Positions 41,482 to 50,122 of a stretch of DNA of 64,000 nucleotides are shown one piece after another. The translations under genes and the position numbers were made by a program. The stretch covers positions 2,170,001-2,234,000 of the forward strand of contig NZ_CP036402.1 in NCBI RefSeq assembly GCF_004322855.1, read 5' to 3'. Numbering within the stretch: the first letter of the stretch is position 1; the number at the start of each line of letters is the position of its first letter. Source of the DNA: Egibacter rhizosphaerae. GTDB taxonomy: Bacteria; Actinomycetota; Nitriliruptoria; Euzebyales; Egibacteraceae. The notes under the pieces are model-generated. The model worked only from the letters and a program-made list of their open reading frames with translations. It did not search any database and had not been told where the DNA came from.

Positions 41482-42338
41482 GCCCGGTACAGAGCACCTC
41501 CGCCGAGGCGACGTCGAAAGGCCAGCCCGTCCGCGTGCTCGACCGGCCACCAATCGTCCGCGCAGCGGTCGAGGCCGGGAACCTCGTCGGTCGTGCCCTC
41601 CTGCAGCTACGGCGAGAGCCCGCGGAGCTGATCTCGGCCCTGGCCTTCCCCGTGGTCGCGGTGCTGCTGTTCGGCTACGTCTTCGGCAGCGCGATCTCGG
41701 TCCCGGGCGGGGGCGACTACCGCGCGTTCCTCATGCCCGGACTGTTCGGCATGACGATGGTGTTCGGGCTCGCGGGCACGGCCATGTACGTGGTGACCGA
41801 CACCAGCCGTGGCGTCACCGACCGCCTTCGGGCCATGCCCCTGACGCCGGGGTCGGTGCTCCTCGGCCGCAGTGGCGCCGACCTGGCGCTCGCGCTCGTG
41901 GACCTCGTCGCGCTCGTGGGCGTCGGATTGTTGGTCGGTTGGCGCATCGAGTCCGGGCCGGCGGCGGCCGTGGCCGCGATCGGGTTGCTCCTATGGCTGC
42001 GGATCGCCCTGGTCTGGGTCGGCATCTGGCTCGGCTTGCTGATGCGCACACCCGAAACCGCGATGCGCACCTTCGGCCTCATGCTGCCGGTGGCGATGTT
42101 GTCGAACGCGTTCGTGGCTCCGGACCTCATGCCGCGGTGGCTTCAGGCGGTGGCCGAGTGGAACCCGCTGTCGTCGACGGTCGCGGCGGCGCGTGAGCTG
42201 TTCGGCAATCCCGGATCACCGTCCGACGGTTCGTGGGTCGCCACCCACGCGATCGAGATGGCCGTCGTCTGGCCCGCCGTGTTGCTGCTCGTGTTCGTCC
42301 CCGCGGCGCTGCACCGCTACCGGGGACTCGGCCGATGA
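41478..42338 (+). CDS. ABC-2 permease, DrrB-like (second copy)
   Basis: A 286-aa membrane permease. It begins with a cytosolic stretch, then LISALAFPVVAVLLFGYVFG, MPGLFGMTMVFGLAGTAMYV, a DRLRAMPLTPGSVLLGR segment typical of the DrrB group, three more helices and the NPLSSTVAAARELFGNPG motif. Start codon overlaps the ATPase stop. Together they form an exporter controlled by the divergent TetR gene. No UvrA-like partner follows, unlike in the first operon. Confidence 0.93.
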   Translation: MSPVQSTSAEATSKGQPVRVLDRPPIVRAAVEAGNLVGRALLQLRREPAELISALAFPVVAVLLFGYVFGSAISVPGGGDYRAFLMPGLFGMTMVFGLAGTAMYVVTDTSRGVTDRLRAMPLTPGSVLLGRSGADLALALVDLVALVGVGLLVGWRIESGPAAAVAAIGLLLWLRIALVWVGIWLGLLMRTPETAMRTFGLMLPVAMLSNAFVAPDLMPRWLQAVAEWNPLSSTVAAARELFGNPGSPSDGSWVATHAIEMAVVWPAVLLLVFVPAALHRYRGLGR

Positions 42339-42346
42339 GCCGGCGC

Positions 42347-42377
42347 CGCGGCACCCGGACACGAGCACGGTGCCGCG
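42347..42377 (+). terminator. Hairpin after the DrrB-like gene
   Basis: CGCGGCACC (42347-42355) and GGTGCCGCG (42369-42377) form a 9-bp perfect stem with a 13-nt loop, starting 8 nt after the permease stop codon. Confidence 0.6.
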
Positions 42378-42480
42378 CGCTCGTCGTCGTATCCAACGTC
42401 GCCGGTCAGCAGCGCGTCGACACGGCTGCCGCGGGCAATGCTCACCACCGGGCCAACGGATCCGAGAGCAAGGCAACGCC

Positions 42481-42657
42481 GTGGCTGACTACTACTGGTG
42501 TTTCGCGCACGACACGGTCGAGGAAGGGCCCGGCTGCCGCGGCGTCGACCGCCTCGGCCCCTACGAGTCGCCGGAGGCCGCCCGCGGGTGGCGGCAGCGT
42601 GTCGAGCGACGCAACCGCGAATGGGACGCCGCCGATCGCCAGTACCGCGGGAGCTAG
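42481..42657 (+). CDS. 58-aa conserved hypothetical protein
   Basis: A short protein starting GTG (42481), reading MADYYWCFAHDTVEEGPGC and DRLGPYESPEAARGW and ending in a charged helix RVERRNREWDAADRQY. Short actinobacterial proteins with YYWC-x-H, GC-x-x-x-DRLGPY and a charged tail recur in this form, as I recall, and have no known function. Cys7 and His10 together with Cys19 could bind a metal. It stands alone between the exporter hairpin and the MFS gene, and no strong ribosome site is visible. Confidence 0.6.
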   Translation: MADYYWCFAHDTVEEGPGCRGVDRLGPYESPEAARGWRQRVERRNREWDAADRQYRGS

Positions 42658-42786
42658 ACACACGAACCGTTGACACGGCCCCGCACGCTGCGGGGACACC
42701 TCGTCCGGTGATCGCGGGCAGGCGATGAGCCCCGCCGTCCCCGAACGTCCCACCCCTCGAGACCACGAATCGGGGAGGGTGGGCAC

Positions 42787-44331
42787 GTGCTGGAACAGGG
42801 GATGCGGGCGGGCGACACCGGCCGCGCGGGGCCACGGGAGTGGCTCGGGGTCGCGGTGCTAGCCCTGCCGACGATGCTGTTGTCGCTCGACCTGAGCGTG
42901 CTCTACCTCGCCCTCCCCCATCTCAGCGCCGACCTCGGGGCCACCAGCACCCAGCAGCTGTGGATCACCGACAGCTATGTCTTCATGACGGCGGGCTTCC
43001 TCGTGACGATGGGCGCCGTCGGGGACGCCATCGGGCGGCGACGCCTACTGCTGATCGGCGCCCCCGCGTTCGGGGTCGCATCCGTGCTCGCGGCCTACGC
43101 GCCCACCGCGGAGCTGCTCATCCTGGCCCGCGGGCTCCTCGGGATCGCGGGCGCCATGCTCCTGCCGTCGACGTTGTCGCTGCTGCGGAGCATGTTCGGC
43201 GAGCCCAAGCAGCTCGGCATCGCCGTCGCCGCGTGGACGACGGCGTACATGGCCGGCGTCACCCTCGGCCCGGTGATCGGTGGCTTGATGCTGCAACGGT
43301 TCTGGTGGGGCTCGGTCTTCCTGCTGGGCGTGCCGGTCATGGCCCTGCTGCTCGCCGTCGGACCCTGGCTGCTGCCCGAGCACCGCAAGCCCGGCCCGGC
43401 CGTGGTCGACCTCCCGAGCGTGGGCCTGTCCCTTGGCGCCGTGCTGTCGCTGGTCTTCGGCCTGAAGGAGGTGGCCAACGCCGGCTGGGCGCCGCTGCCC
43501 GCGGCCGCCCTGGCGGTCGGTCTCGCGCTCGGAGCCGTCTTCGTTGGGCGGCAACGGCGACTGCTCACCCCGCTGATCGACCTCCGCCTGCTCCGGATCC
43601 CCGCGATCGGGGCCACGCTCCTGATCGCCCTGCTCGTCGCGGCCACGCAGAACGGCACCGTCCTGGTCCTCACCCAGTTCCTCCAACTGGTCGAGGGCCT
43701 CTCGCCGCTGCGCGCGGGGCTCTGGCTCGCGATCCCCTCGCTCGCGCTGATCGTCACGATCAACGCGACACCCCATCTTGCCCACCGCGTGCGACCGGGG
43801 CGGCTCCTCGCGACGGGCCTGGTGGTCGCCGCGGGCGGGGCGTTGGTGCTCGCCTCGGTGCCGGGCGTCGGCCGGACCGGTCTCCTCCTCGCCGGCGCGG
43901 TCGTGCTGTTCGCCGGGATCGGGGTGCCGGGCGCGTTGTTCAACCAGCTCGTGCTCGGGGCCGCGCCGTCGGAGCGCGCCGGCTCGGCGGCGTCCATGGC
44001 GTCGACGAGCGGCGAACTCGGCATCGCGCTGGGCATCGCCACGTTCGGGAGCCTCGCCACGATCACCTACCGCGGGCGCTTGCATTTGCCACCGGACACG
44101 CCCTCGGCTGCCGCCGGCACCGCCCGCGAGAGCATCGTCGACGCGGTCGCCACAGCTCGGGAGCTGCCCGTCGTCCTCGGCGCCGAGGTCCTCGACGCCG
44201 CCCACGCCGCCTTCCTCGCGACCCTCCGCACCGTCACGATCGCCAACGCCGGGGTGTTCCTCGCCGTGGCCGTCGTCGCGGCGGTCACCCTGCGCGAGGT
44301 GCGACCGACGGGCGAGCGCCCGAGCGAGTGA
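42787..44331 (+). CDS. MFS transporter, DHA2 (EmrB/QacA) family
   Basis: A 514-aa exporter with 14 predicted membrane helices. The N-terminal domain has LDLSVLYLALPHLSADLGA, WITDSYVFMTAGFLVTMGAVGDAIGRRRLLLIG (motif A, GxxxDrxGrr) and ARGLLGIAGAMLLPSTLSLL. Motif C is seen in AGVTLGPVIGGLM. GTG at 42787 follows GGGGAGGGTGGGCAC. DHA2 members are drug:H+ antiporters. The substrate is not predictable. No regulator is adjacent. A hairpin lies 23 bp after its stop. Confidence 0.92.
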   Translation: MLEQGMRAGDTGRAGPREWLGVAVLALPTMLLSLDLSVLYLALPHLSADLGATSTQQLWITDSYVFMTAGFLVTMGAVGDAIGRRRLLLIGAPAFGVASVLAAYAPTAELLILARGLLGIAGAMLLPSTLSLLRSMFGEPKQLGIAVAAWTTAYMAGVTLGPVIGGLMLQRFWWGSVFLLGVPVMALLLAVGPWLLPEHRKPGPAVVDLPSVGLSLGAVLSLVFGLKEVANAGWAPLPAAALAVGLALGAVFVGRQRRLLTPLIDLRLLRIPAIGATLLIALLVAATQNGTVLVLTQFLQLVEGLSPLRAGLWLAIPSLALIVTINATPHLAHRVRPGRLLATGLVVAAGGALVLASVPGVGRTGLLLAGAVVLFAGIGVPGALFNQLVLGAAPSERAGSAASMASTSGELGIALGIATFGSLATITYRGRLHLPPDTPSAAAGTARESIVDAVATARELPVVLGAEVLDAAHAAFLATLRTVTIANAGVFLAVAVVAAVTLREVRPTGERPSE

Positions 44332-44353
44332 TCGTCGGCTCGGCCATCGTGAG

Positions 44354-44371
44354 CGCGGTGCCCCCACCGCG
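44354..44371 (+). terminator. Hairpin after the MFS gene
   Basis: CGCGGTG (44354-44360) and CACCGCG (44365-44371) form a 7-bp stem with a CCCC loop, 23 nt after the MFS stop and 56 nt before the methyltransferase start. Confidence 0.5.
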
Positions 44372-44426
44372 TCCGAACGGCCCAGGTCGGTAAGGTGCCG
44401 CGGCATCACGAGGCCGAGGAGGCGCC

Positions 44427-45080
44427 ATGGACGAGGAGCTCGTGCACGCCACCGTGCGGGCCTACGACGCCACGGCCGACCGGTACCGTCAGCGATGGCA
44501 CGGCACCGACCCGCTCGTCGGGGCCAAGCGCGCCTTCCTCGAGCTCCTGCCGGCCGATGCGCGAGTGCTCGACGTGGGGTGCGGCACCGGCCGCGACCTC
44601 GCGTGGTTCGTCGGGGCTGGTCTCGCTGCGGTGGGCGTCGACCGGTCGACGGGGATGCTCGCGACCCCCGAGGTGCGCGGGCGTGCCGCCGCCGCGGACA
44701 TGCGTCAGATCCCGCTGCCCGACGGGAGCCTCGACGGCTGGTGGGCCGCCGCGAGCCTGTTGCACCTTGACCGCCGGGGTCTGCACGCCGCGCTCGAGGA
44801 GTTGCACCGCCTCACGCGCCCTGCGGGCGTGGGCTTCGCCTGCGTCAAGCGCGGCGACGGCGAGGCGTGGGAGCCGACCAGCGACAGCGAGCTGCGATAC
44901 TTCCGCTACTGGCAGCCCACCGAGCTCGACGACGAGCTCACCGCGGCCGGGTGGCACGTCGAACGCGCCTGGATCAGCGAGGACACCCTCGGCCGGCAGC
45001 CGTGGATCTCGCGGTTCGTACGGCGACGCTGCGCGGCGGCCTTTCCTGACCCGACCCGAGAACGAGAGGCGGCGCCGTGA
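44427..45080 (+). CDS. Class I SAM-dependent methyltransferase
   Basis: A 217-aa methyltransferase. It begins with VRAYDATADRYRQRW, then RVLDVGCGTGRDLAWF (motif I, residues 46-61), VGVDRSTGML (acidic motif II) and a Trp-rich post-motif. GAGGAGGCGCC precedes the ATG. Its stop overlaps the GTG of the downstream ThDP enzyme (GTGA), so they are translationally coupled. The substrate is unknown, and no close partner indicates a biosynthetic role. Confidence 0.9.
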   Translation: MDEELVHATVRAYDATADRYRQRWHGTDPLVGAKRAFLELLPADARVLDVGCGTGRDLAWFVGAGLAAVGVDRSTGMLATPEVRGRAAAADMRQIPLPDGSLDGWWAAASLLHLDRRGLHAALEELHRLTRPAGVGFACVKRGDGEAWEPTSDSELRYFRYWQPTELDDELTAAGWHVERAWISEDTLGRQPWISRFVRRRCAAAFPDPTREREAAP

Positions 45081-46732
45081 GCGACACCCCGACCGAGCCG
45101 GGCCCCGTGGAGACCTTCGTGCACGCCCTGCGGGAGGCCGGGAGCGAGGCGGTGTTCTCGGTCCCCGGTGGCGGGGTGAACCTCGCGATCGGCGAGGCCG
45201 CCGTCGAGGCTGGGATGCAGTACGTGCTCATGCACGGCGAAACCGCTGCCTGCATCGCCGCCGGGGTCAGTGGCAAGGTGCGCGGCGGGGTCGAGCTGGC
45301 CAGCGTGACGCGCGGGCCCGGCGCGGCCTCTGCGGCCAACGGCGCGGCGCAGTCGACCCTCGACCGGTTCCCGCTCGTGTTGGCGTGCGACACGGTGCAG
45401 CAGGACCAGCGGCATCGGGTACGCCACCAACTCGTGGATCAGCAGGCCCTGTTCGCGCCCGTCACGAAGGCCACCGGGGTGCTGGGCCGCCAGATGGACG
45501 GCCGCCGGTTCGCGGAGGCGTGCGACGAGCACGCACGCGGATGGCCTCCGGGAGCGGTCTACGTCGAGGTGGACGCCTCCGCCCCGGGCGCGTTGCCGAG
45601 CCCACCGGAAGAGGTGGTGGCCACGCCGCTCCCGATCGACGCCGCCCACCGGCTGGACGAGGCCCTCGACCTGGTGCGCCGCGCCCGACGCCCGGTGTGG
45701 CTGGTGGGCATCGGCGCGCTCGAGTGGGCCGGCGAGCTGCGGAGCCTCCTCGCGGACACGCCCTGCCCGGTGCTCACCACCTACCAGGCGAAGGGGCTCG
45801 TTCCCGACACGTGGCCGCAGACGGGACCGCCCTTCACGAACGGGCGACCGGAGCACGACCTGCTCGAGCGGGCCGACGTGATCTGCGCGATCGGCCTCGA
45901 TCCCGTCGAACCCCGCGGCGGGCCCTGGCCCTACCGGGCACCGGTCGTGACGATGAGCCCGCAGCCGCTGGACAGCGCCTACTTCGGGGCGACGGTCGAC
46001 CTCGTCGGATCGCCCGCCGAGGTGCTGCACCCGTTGGTCGACGCCGCACGCGACGCCGACTGGCACGGCGCCGAGGGGGAGGACGCGCGCGAAGGCTTGC
46101 GCCGAGCGGTGCGCGAGGCCACGGGCGCGCATGCCGCCGGCAACGGCGGTCGCGGGTCCGGGGCCGCTCCGGCCGGGGCGGGACTCGCGCCGCAACGCGT
46201 CGTCGACGTGGTCGCGGCCGCCACCGGGCCGCGGTCTCGGATCACCGTCGACGCGGGCGCGCACATGCTCGCGGTGATGCCGCTGGTCGAGGCGCACGAG
46301 CCGCTCGACGTCCTGATCTCCAACGGGCTGTCCACGATGGGGTTCGCGCTGCCGGCCGCCATCGGTGCGGCGCGCGCCGAGCCGGAGCGGCCCGTGGTGT
46401 GCTTCACCGGCGACGGCGGCCTCGGCATGTGCCTCGCCGAGCTCGAGACGCTCGCCCGGCTGCAGCTGAACGTGACGGTCGCCGTGCTGAACGACCGCAA
46501 GCTCTCACTGATCGACGTGAAGGCCTCGCCGCGCGCAGCCGGTCTGCGGCTCGCCGACTACAGCGAGATGGCGTTTGCGCGCGTCGCGGAGGGCTGCGGC
46601 GTGCCGGCCACCACAGTGGACCGTGAGAGCGGGCTGGTTGACGCGGTCTCGGGCGGCCCGGCGGGGCCGCGGTTACTCGATGTCCGAGTCGACCCTGCTC
46701 ATTACCGCGACATCATGGACGCCAGCCGGTAG
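45077..46732 (+). CDS. Thiamine-diphosphate-dependent enzyme (acetolactate synthase-like superfamily)
   Basis: A 551-aa ThDP enzyme. The N-terminal PYR domain has VFSVPGGGVNLAIGEAAV and the catalytic glutamate in LMHGETAACIAAG. The central domain (about 190-320) has RPVWLVGIGAL, and the C-terminal PP domain has FTGDGGLGMCLAELETL then LNVTVAVLND, the GDG-N metal-ThDP signature. Family members include acetolactate synthase, 2-oxoacid decarboxylases and oxalyl-CoA decarboxylase. None is clearly identified here. It is coupled to a methyltransferase and is convergent with the TRAP transporter genes, so any link to the selenoprotein locus is speculative. Confidence 0.88.
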   Translation: MSDTPTEPGPVETFVHALREAGSEAVFSVPGGGVNLAIGEAAVEAGMQYVLMHGETAACIAAGVSGKVRGGVELASVTRGPGAASAANGAAQSTLDRFPLVLACDTVQQDQRHRVRHQLVDQQALFAPVTKATGVLGRQMDGRRFAEACDEHARGWPPGAVYVEVDASAPGALPSPPEEVVATPLPIDAAHRLDEALDLVRRARRPVWLVGIGALEWAGELRSLLADTPCPVLTTYQAKGLVPDTWPQTGPPFTNGRPEHDLLERADVICAIGLDPVEPRGGPWPYRAPVVTMSPQPLDSAYFGATVDLVGSPAEVLHPLVDAARDADWHGAEGEDAREGLRRAVREATGAHAAGNGGRGSGAAPAGAGLAPQRVVDVVAAATGPRSRITVDAGAHMLAVMPLVEAHEPLDVLISNGLSTMGFALPAAIGAARAEPERPVVCFTGDGGLGMCLAELETLARLQLNVTVAVLNDRKLSLIDVKASPRAAGLRLADYSEMAFARVAEGCGVPATTVDRESGLVDAVSGGPAGPRLLDVRVDPAHYRDIMDASR

Positions 46733-46799
46733 CCAGCGTGCGGTCACAGGGGCATCCCCGGCCAGGCCCATCCGCGGCCAGCAACCGCCCCACCCGCAA

Positions 46800-46863
46800 C
46801 CGCCCCGCCCGGAACCGCTGTGGGGTGATCGTCGGCGGCGCACAGCCTCCACCGGCGGGGCGG
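46800..46863. terminator. Bipartite hairpin between convergent genes
   Basis: CCGCCCCGCC (46800-46809) pairs with GGCGGGGCGG (46854-46863), with a nested GCTGTG/CACAGC stem inside. It lies between the ThDP enzyme gene (plus) and the DctM gene (minus), and a repeated CAACCGCCCC(A/G)CCCG word stands just before it. Probable bidirectional terminator. Confidence 0.6.
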
Positions 46864-46867
46864 CCGT

Positions 46868-48187
46868 CTACGTCGTCATGAGCCCCGGAAGCCACGTCAC
46901 CAGTGTCGGGACCGCGATCAGCAGGCCAATGACCACGAGGTCGGAGCCGATGAACGGGAGCGCCGACAGGTACACCGTGCCCATCCGCGTCTCCGGCGGC
47001 GCGACGCCCTTCATGACGAACAGGTTCAGGCCGAACGGGGGCGTGGTCCCGGCGATCTGGAGGTTGATCAGCATCAGGATCCCGAACCAGATCGGGTTCC
47101 ACGCCTGCGCCTCGACGATCGGCATGAACAGCGGGATCGTCACCAGCATGATCGACACCTGGTCGAGGAAGGCGCCCAGGAAGAGCACCGCGAGCATCAT
47201 CAGCAACAGCATCAGCAGCGGCGCCAGCTCTGCGTCGGTCATAGCGCCGATGAGCCCGCGCGTGGCCCCGCTGAAACTGAGCAGCTGACTGTAGAGCACC
47301 GAGCCGGCCACGATGAAGAAGATCATCGTGTTCGTCTGGATCGTGCCCACCATCGCCGCGCGGAGGGTCGTGCGGTTCAGCCTGCCGGCGAGCACCACCA
47401 CCCCGAACGCCGCGAGCGCACCGACGGCCGCGGACTCGGTGGGCGTTGCGATGCCGAAGAAGATGAGCCCGAGCACCAGCAGGATCACGAGCGCGAGCGG
47501 CGCGACGTGGCGCAAGAGCCCACGCGCGGTCTCCCGGCGGGACGCGCGGGCGACCTCCTCGTCGCGAGGCGCCCCGCGCAGCGCCACGCTCCAGTAGGCG
47601 ATCACCACCAGGTAGCCGACCGCCATGAGCAGGCCCGGCACGATCCCCGCGATCAACAGCGGACCCACCGAGACCTGCGCGATCGCGCCCCACAGCACGG
47701 CGAGCGCGCTCGGGGGGATGATCATCGCCAGTCCCCCGGAGGCGAGGATCGATCCCATCGACAGCCGCTCGGAGTAGCCGAACCGGTTCATCTCCGGCAG
47801 CAGGCTCGAGCCGAACAACGCCGTGTTGGCGAGCGTGGAGCCGGACAGGAGCCCGAAGAGCGCACCGCCCCCGGTCGCCAGGACCGGCAGCCTGCCCGGC
47901 ACGCGGCCGAGCACCCGGTTCAGGACCTGGAGCGCGTCGTGGGCGACGCCTGCCCGGAACAGGACCTCGCCCATCAGGATGAACAGCGGCACGGGCGTGA
48001 GCACGAAGCTGTCGATGCTCTGCACCGCGCTCAACGCGACCTGCTGCAGGCCCGAATCCCAACCCCCGAACATGATGACGGAGGCGACGGTCCCCACCCC
48101 GAGCATCGCGAAGGCGATCGGCACCCGCACGAGCAACAGCAGAACCAGCGCGCCGAGGAACAGCAGGAGGAACGCCCACCACTCCAC
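46868..48187 (-). CDS. TRAP transporter large permease, DctM-like
   Basis: The 439-aa DctM/SiaM-type channel subunit of a tripartite ATP-independent periplasmic transporter, with about 12 helices. Typical segments are LVRVPIAFAMLGVG, FVLTPVPLFILMGEVLFRAG, LPVLATGGGALFGLLSGSTLANTALFG, RLSMGSILASGGLAMIIPPSALAV and the C-terminal INLQIAGTTPPFGLNLFVMKG. GTG at 48187 has GGAGGGG upstream. It is the last gene of a DctPQM operon transcribed away from the selenoprotein operon. TRAP systems take up carboxylates with Na+ symport. Confidence 0.95.
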   Translation of the reverse strand: MEWWAFLLLFLGALVLLLLVRVPIAFAMLGVGTVASVIMFGGWDSGLQQVALSAVQSIDSFVLTPVPLFILMGEVLFRAGVAHDALQVLNRVLGRVPGRLPVLATGGGALFGLLSGSTLANTALFGSSLLPEMNRFGYSERLSMGSILASGGLAMIIPPSALAVLWGAIAQVSVGPLLIAGIVPGLLMAVGYLVVIAYWSVALRGAPRDEEVARASRRETARGLLRHVAPLALVILLVLGLIFFGIATPTESAAVGALAAFGVVVLAGRLNRTTLRAAMVGTIQTNTMIFFIVAGSVLYSQLLSFSGATRGLIGAMTDAELAPLLMLLLMMLAVLFLGAFLDQVSIMLVTIPLFMPIVEAQAWNPIWFGILMLINLQIAGTTPPFGLNLFVMKGVAPPETRMGTVYLSALPFIGSDLVVIGLLIAVPTLVTWLPGLMTT

Positions 48188-48226
48188 TACGGCCCCCCTC
48201 CACTGGTGCGCGGATGGCGAGGGGGC

Positions 48227-48757
48227 TCAGCCACGGGTCACCCGCCCGGTCCGCACGCGCTGCACGAGCGTGCGCAGGAGCTGGAGGAGCAACAGACCGG
48301 TCCCGAGCGGGATGATCGCGGTGATCGGCCAGCGGTCGAGCCGCAGATAGCCCCCGGTGGTGGTCCCTTGGTCGAGGTCGTTGAGAACCAGGGCCGCGGA
48401 AGCGTAGAACAGCGCGGCGGTCACGAGGATCTGGATGGTGAGCGCGAGGACGTCGAGTCCACGGATGGCCCGCGGAGACAGGACCATGTCGAGCAGCTCG
48501 AGCCGCACGTGGGCGTCCTGACGCGCCACGTAGGCCGTCGCGAGGAACGTCATGAACAACAGCGCCGTGCCGCTCAACTCCAGCACCCACGGCAAGGGGC
48601 TGGCGAACACGGCCCGGCCGACGATCCCCGCCACCACACTCAGCATCACGAGCAGCAGGAGGACCCCGGCCAGGGCTTGGCCGGTCCAGACCGCCCCATC
48701 GAGCAGATCCGGCCGACCGGAGGACCTGGTTGACCGCCCCGACGGCTCGGCGTTCAT
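48227..48757 (-). CDS. TRAP transporter small permease, DctQ-like
   Basis: A 176-aa four-helix membrane protein. Helices are seen at ALAGVLLLLVMLSVVAGIVG, WVLELSGTALLFMTFLATAYV, LDVLALTIQILVTAALFYASAAL and ITAIIPLGTGLLLLQLLRTLV. The FMTFLATAYVARQDAHVRLELL segment is the usual DctQ signature. It starts 9 nt after the stop of the binding protein gene and 39 bp before the DctM gene, which fits one operon. Confidence 0.93.
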   Translation of the reverse strand: MNAEPSGRSTRSSGRPDLLDGAVWTGQALAGVLLLLVMLSVVAGIVGRAVFASPLPWVLELSGTALLFMTFLATAYVARQDAHVRLELLDMVLSPRAIRGLDVLALTIQILVTAALFYASAALVLNDLDQGTTTGGYLRLDRWPITAIIPLGTGLLLLQLLRTLVQRVRTGRVTRG

Positions 48758-48766
48758 GCCAGCCCG

Positions 48767-49903
48767 CTACTCCCCGTCGCGCGTGACGGTGGCCCCACCG
48801 GGGACCGCATCCTCGAAGTCGTCACCGTAGCCCTCCTCGAAGATGTCCCGGATCTCCTCCGCCTGCGGTGTCTGCTCGACGATGCCGTCCCAGTCGATCG
48901 CGTCCCAGCCCGGGTCGCCGTACGCGAGCTCCAGGACCTCGGCGGCCTCGTCGTCGGTGAACTCGATGAGCTCGACGCCGCCCTCCTCGCGCCAGGTCTC
49001 GACCTCCTCGAGCGCGATGTCCTCGTAGATGTCGACGATCTCCGGCTCCACCTCGGCGGTGATCTCCATCAGCGTGTCCTGGGTCTCGCTGTCGAGCTCG
49101 TCCCAGGTGTCGGCGTTCACGACGATGCTCTGCGCGGAGTCGTAGAAGCGGGGCGCGAGCTCGTACTCGACCTGCTCGTACCAGCCGAAGCCACGGGGGC
49201 CGACACCGGCCCAGCCGAAGCCGTCGACCGTCCCTCGCTCGAGTGCGGTGTAGATCTCCTCAGCGGGGATGTCGGCACTGGCGCCGCCGAGCCCGGTTAC
49301 CACGGGTTCTGTCGCGGGTGAGGTTCGAACGGTCAGCCCTTCCAGGTTGGGCGTCTCGATCTGCTCGTCGGTCAGGAAGAGCACCTGCCCGACCCCGGCC
49401 ATGCTGCGGCCCAGGTACTGGACGTCGAGCGCCTCCCGGTGGATCTCCTCGTAGAGCTCGAAGACGCCGTTCTCTCGCTCCTCGGCGGGCGTGTACGGCG
49501 TGTACCGCATCATGTCGGCGAACGGCGCCTGCTGGACGTAGTAGTCGCCCGGCATCGTGCCGGCCTCGAGCGCCCCGGAGCCGATCCCCTCGATCTGCTG
49601 GGTCGGGTCCATCACGTCGGGACCACCCGCGTACTCGATCTCCACCCACGGGGCCTGCTCCTCGACCTCCTCGACCCAGTGCCAGAAGCCGTCGTTCAAC
49701 TCCTCGTCCTCGGGGAACGCGGTGACGAACTCCAGGGTCACGGGGTCCGGATCGGTGTCGTCGTCGTCGGCCGCCTCGACATCCTCCTCGGGTGCCTGGT
49801 CAGCCTCGTCCTCGCCGTCGTCCTCGGCACACCCGACCACCACCAAGGCCAGGGCTCCGAGCAGGAATCCCAGCGTGACCGAACGGCTGCGGTTGCTGCG
49901 CAT
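48767..49903 (-). CDS. TRAP transporter substrate-binding lipoprotein, DctP-like
   Basis: A 378-aa extracytoplasmic solute-binding protein. ATG 49903 follows GGGGAGAGGACG and an in-frame start at 50038 lacks support. The signal is RSVTLGFLLGALALVVVGCAEDD, with a lipobox ending in Cys. An extremely acidic linker follows. The fold matches DctP: VTLEFVTAFPEDEE, then GLTVRTSPATEPVVTGLGGASADIPAEEIYTALERGTVDG, the conserved ligand Arg-containing motif and aromatic segments. It resembles binding proteins for 2-oxo or aromatic carboxylates, but ligand identity cannot be read. Confidence 0.93.
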   Translation of the reverse strand: MRSNRSRSVTLGFLLGALALVVVGCAEDDGEDEADQAPEEDVEAADDDDTDPDPVTLEFVTAFPEDEELNDGFWHWVEEVEEQAPWVEIEYAGGPDVMDPTQQIEGIGSGALEAGTMPGDYYVQQAPFADMMRYTPYTPAEERENGVFELYEEIHREALDVQYLGRSMAGVGQVLFLTDEQIETPNLEGLTVRTSPATEPVVTGLGGASADIPAEEIYTALERGTVDGFGWAGVGPRGFGWYEQVEYELAPRFYDSAQSIVVNADTWDELDSETQDTLMEITAEVEPEIVDIYEDIALEEVETWREEGGVELIEFTDDEAAEVLELAYGDPGWDAIDWDGIVEQTPQAEEIRDIFEEGYGDDFEDAVPGGATVTRDGE

Positions 49904-50044
49904 CGTCCTCTCCCCTTCTAGCGTGGGTCGTTCCGAGCTTCCTCGGGTCGTGGAGGAGCTGGGCACGTGCCGGCGCACCGTGGCCCGGGCGCCCACGAAC
50001 GACACTGCGCACTCAGCTCGGATCTGAGCTTGTATCACATGTCA

Positions 50045-50103
50045 CTTGTACGCAAGGGGCCGACGGTGTGACCTTGCCAGGTCGTATGCGACTGTATACA
50101 GTC
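50045..50103. promoter_or_regulatory. Divergent promoter with GntR-type operator
   Basis: TTGCCA (50074-50079), a 17-bp spacer and TACAGT (50097-50102) make a promoter for the selenoprotein operon 20 nt before the ATG. GACTGTATACAGTC (50090-50103) is a perfect 14-bp palindrome centred on TGTATACA, the core preferred by many FCD-type GntR repressors, and covers the -10 box. A weaker CTTGTACGCAAG (50045-50056) lies nearer the TRAP side. GGGAGGTAATCG precedes the first gene. The GntR gene at the operon end is the likely regulator. Confidence 0.75.
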
Positions 50104-50122
50104 GCCGCCTGGGAGGTAATCG

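Noticed and set aside
42840-44393. 517-aa plus-strand frame parallel to the MFS gene
   Set aside because: The +2 shadow of the MFS gene. Hydrophobic helices are only in the frame starting at 42787.
46713-48590. 625-aa minus-strand frame covering DctM and part of DctQ
   Set aside because: Arg/Ala/Pro-rich shadow in another frame. The DctM and DctQ frames are unmistakable.
49305-49330. GGTTCGAAC word resembling a tRNA T-loop
   Set aside because: It lies inside the DctP gene, and no cloverleaf can be built around it.
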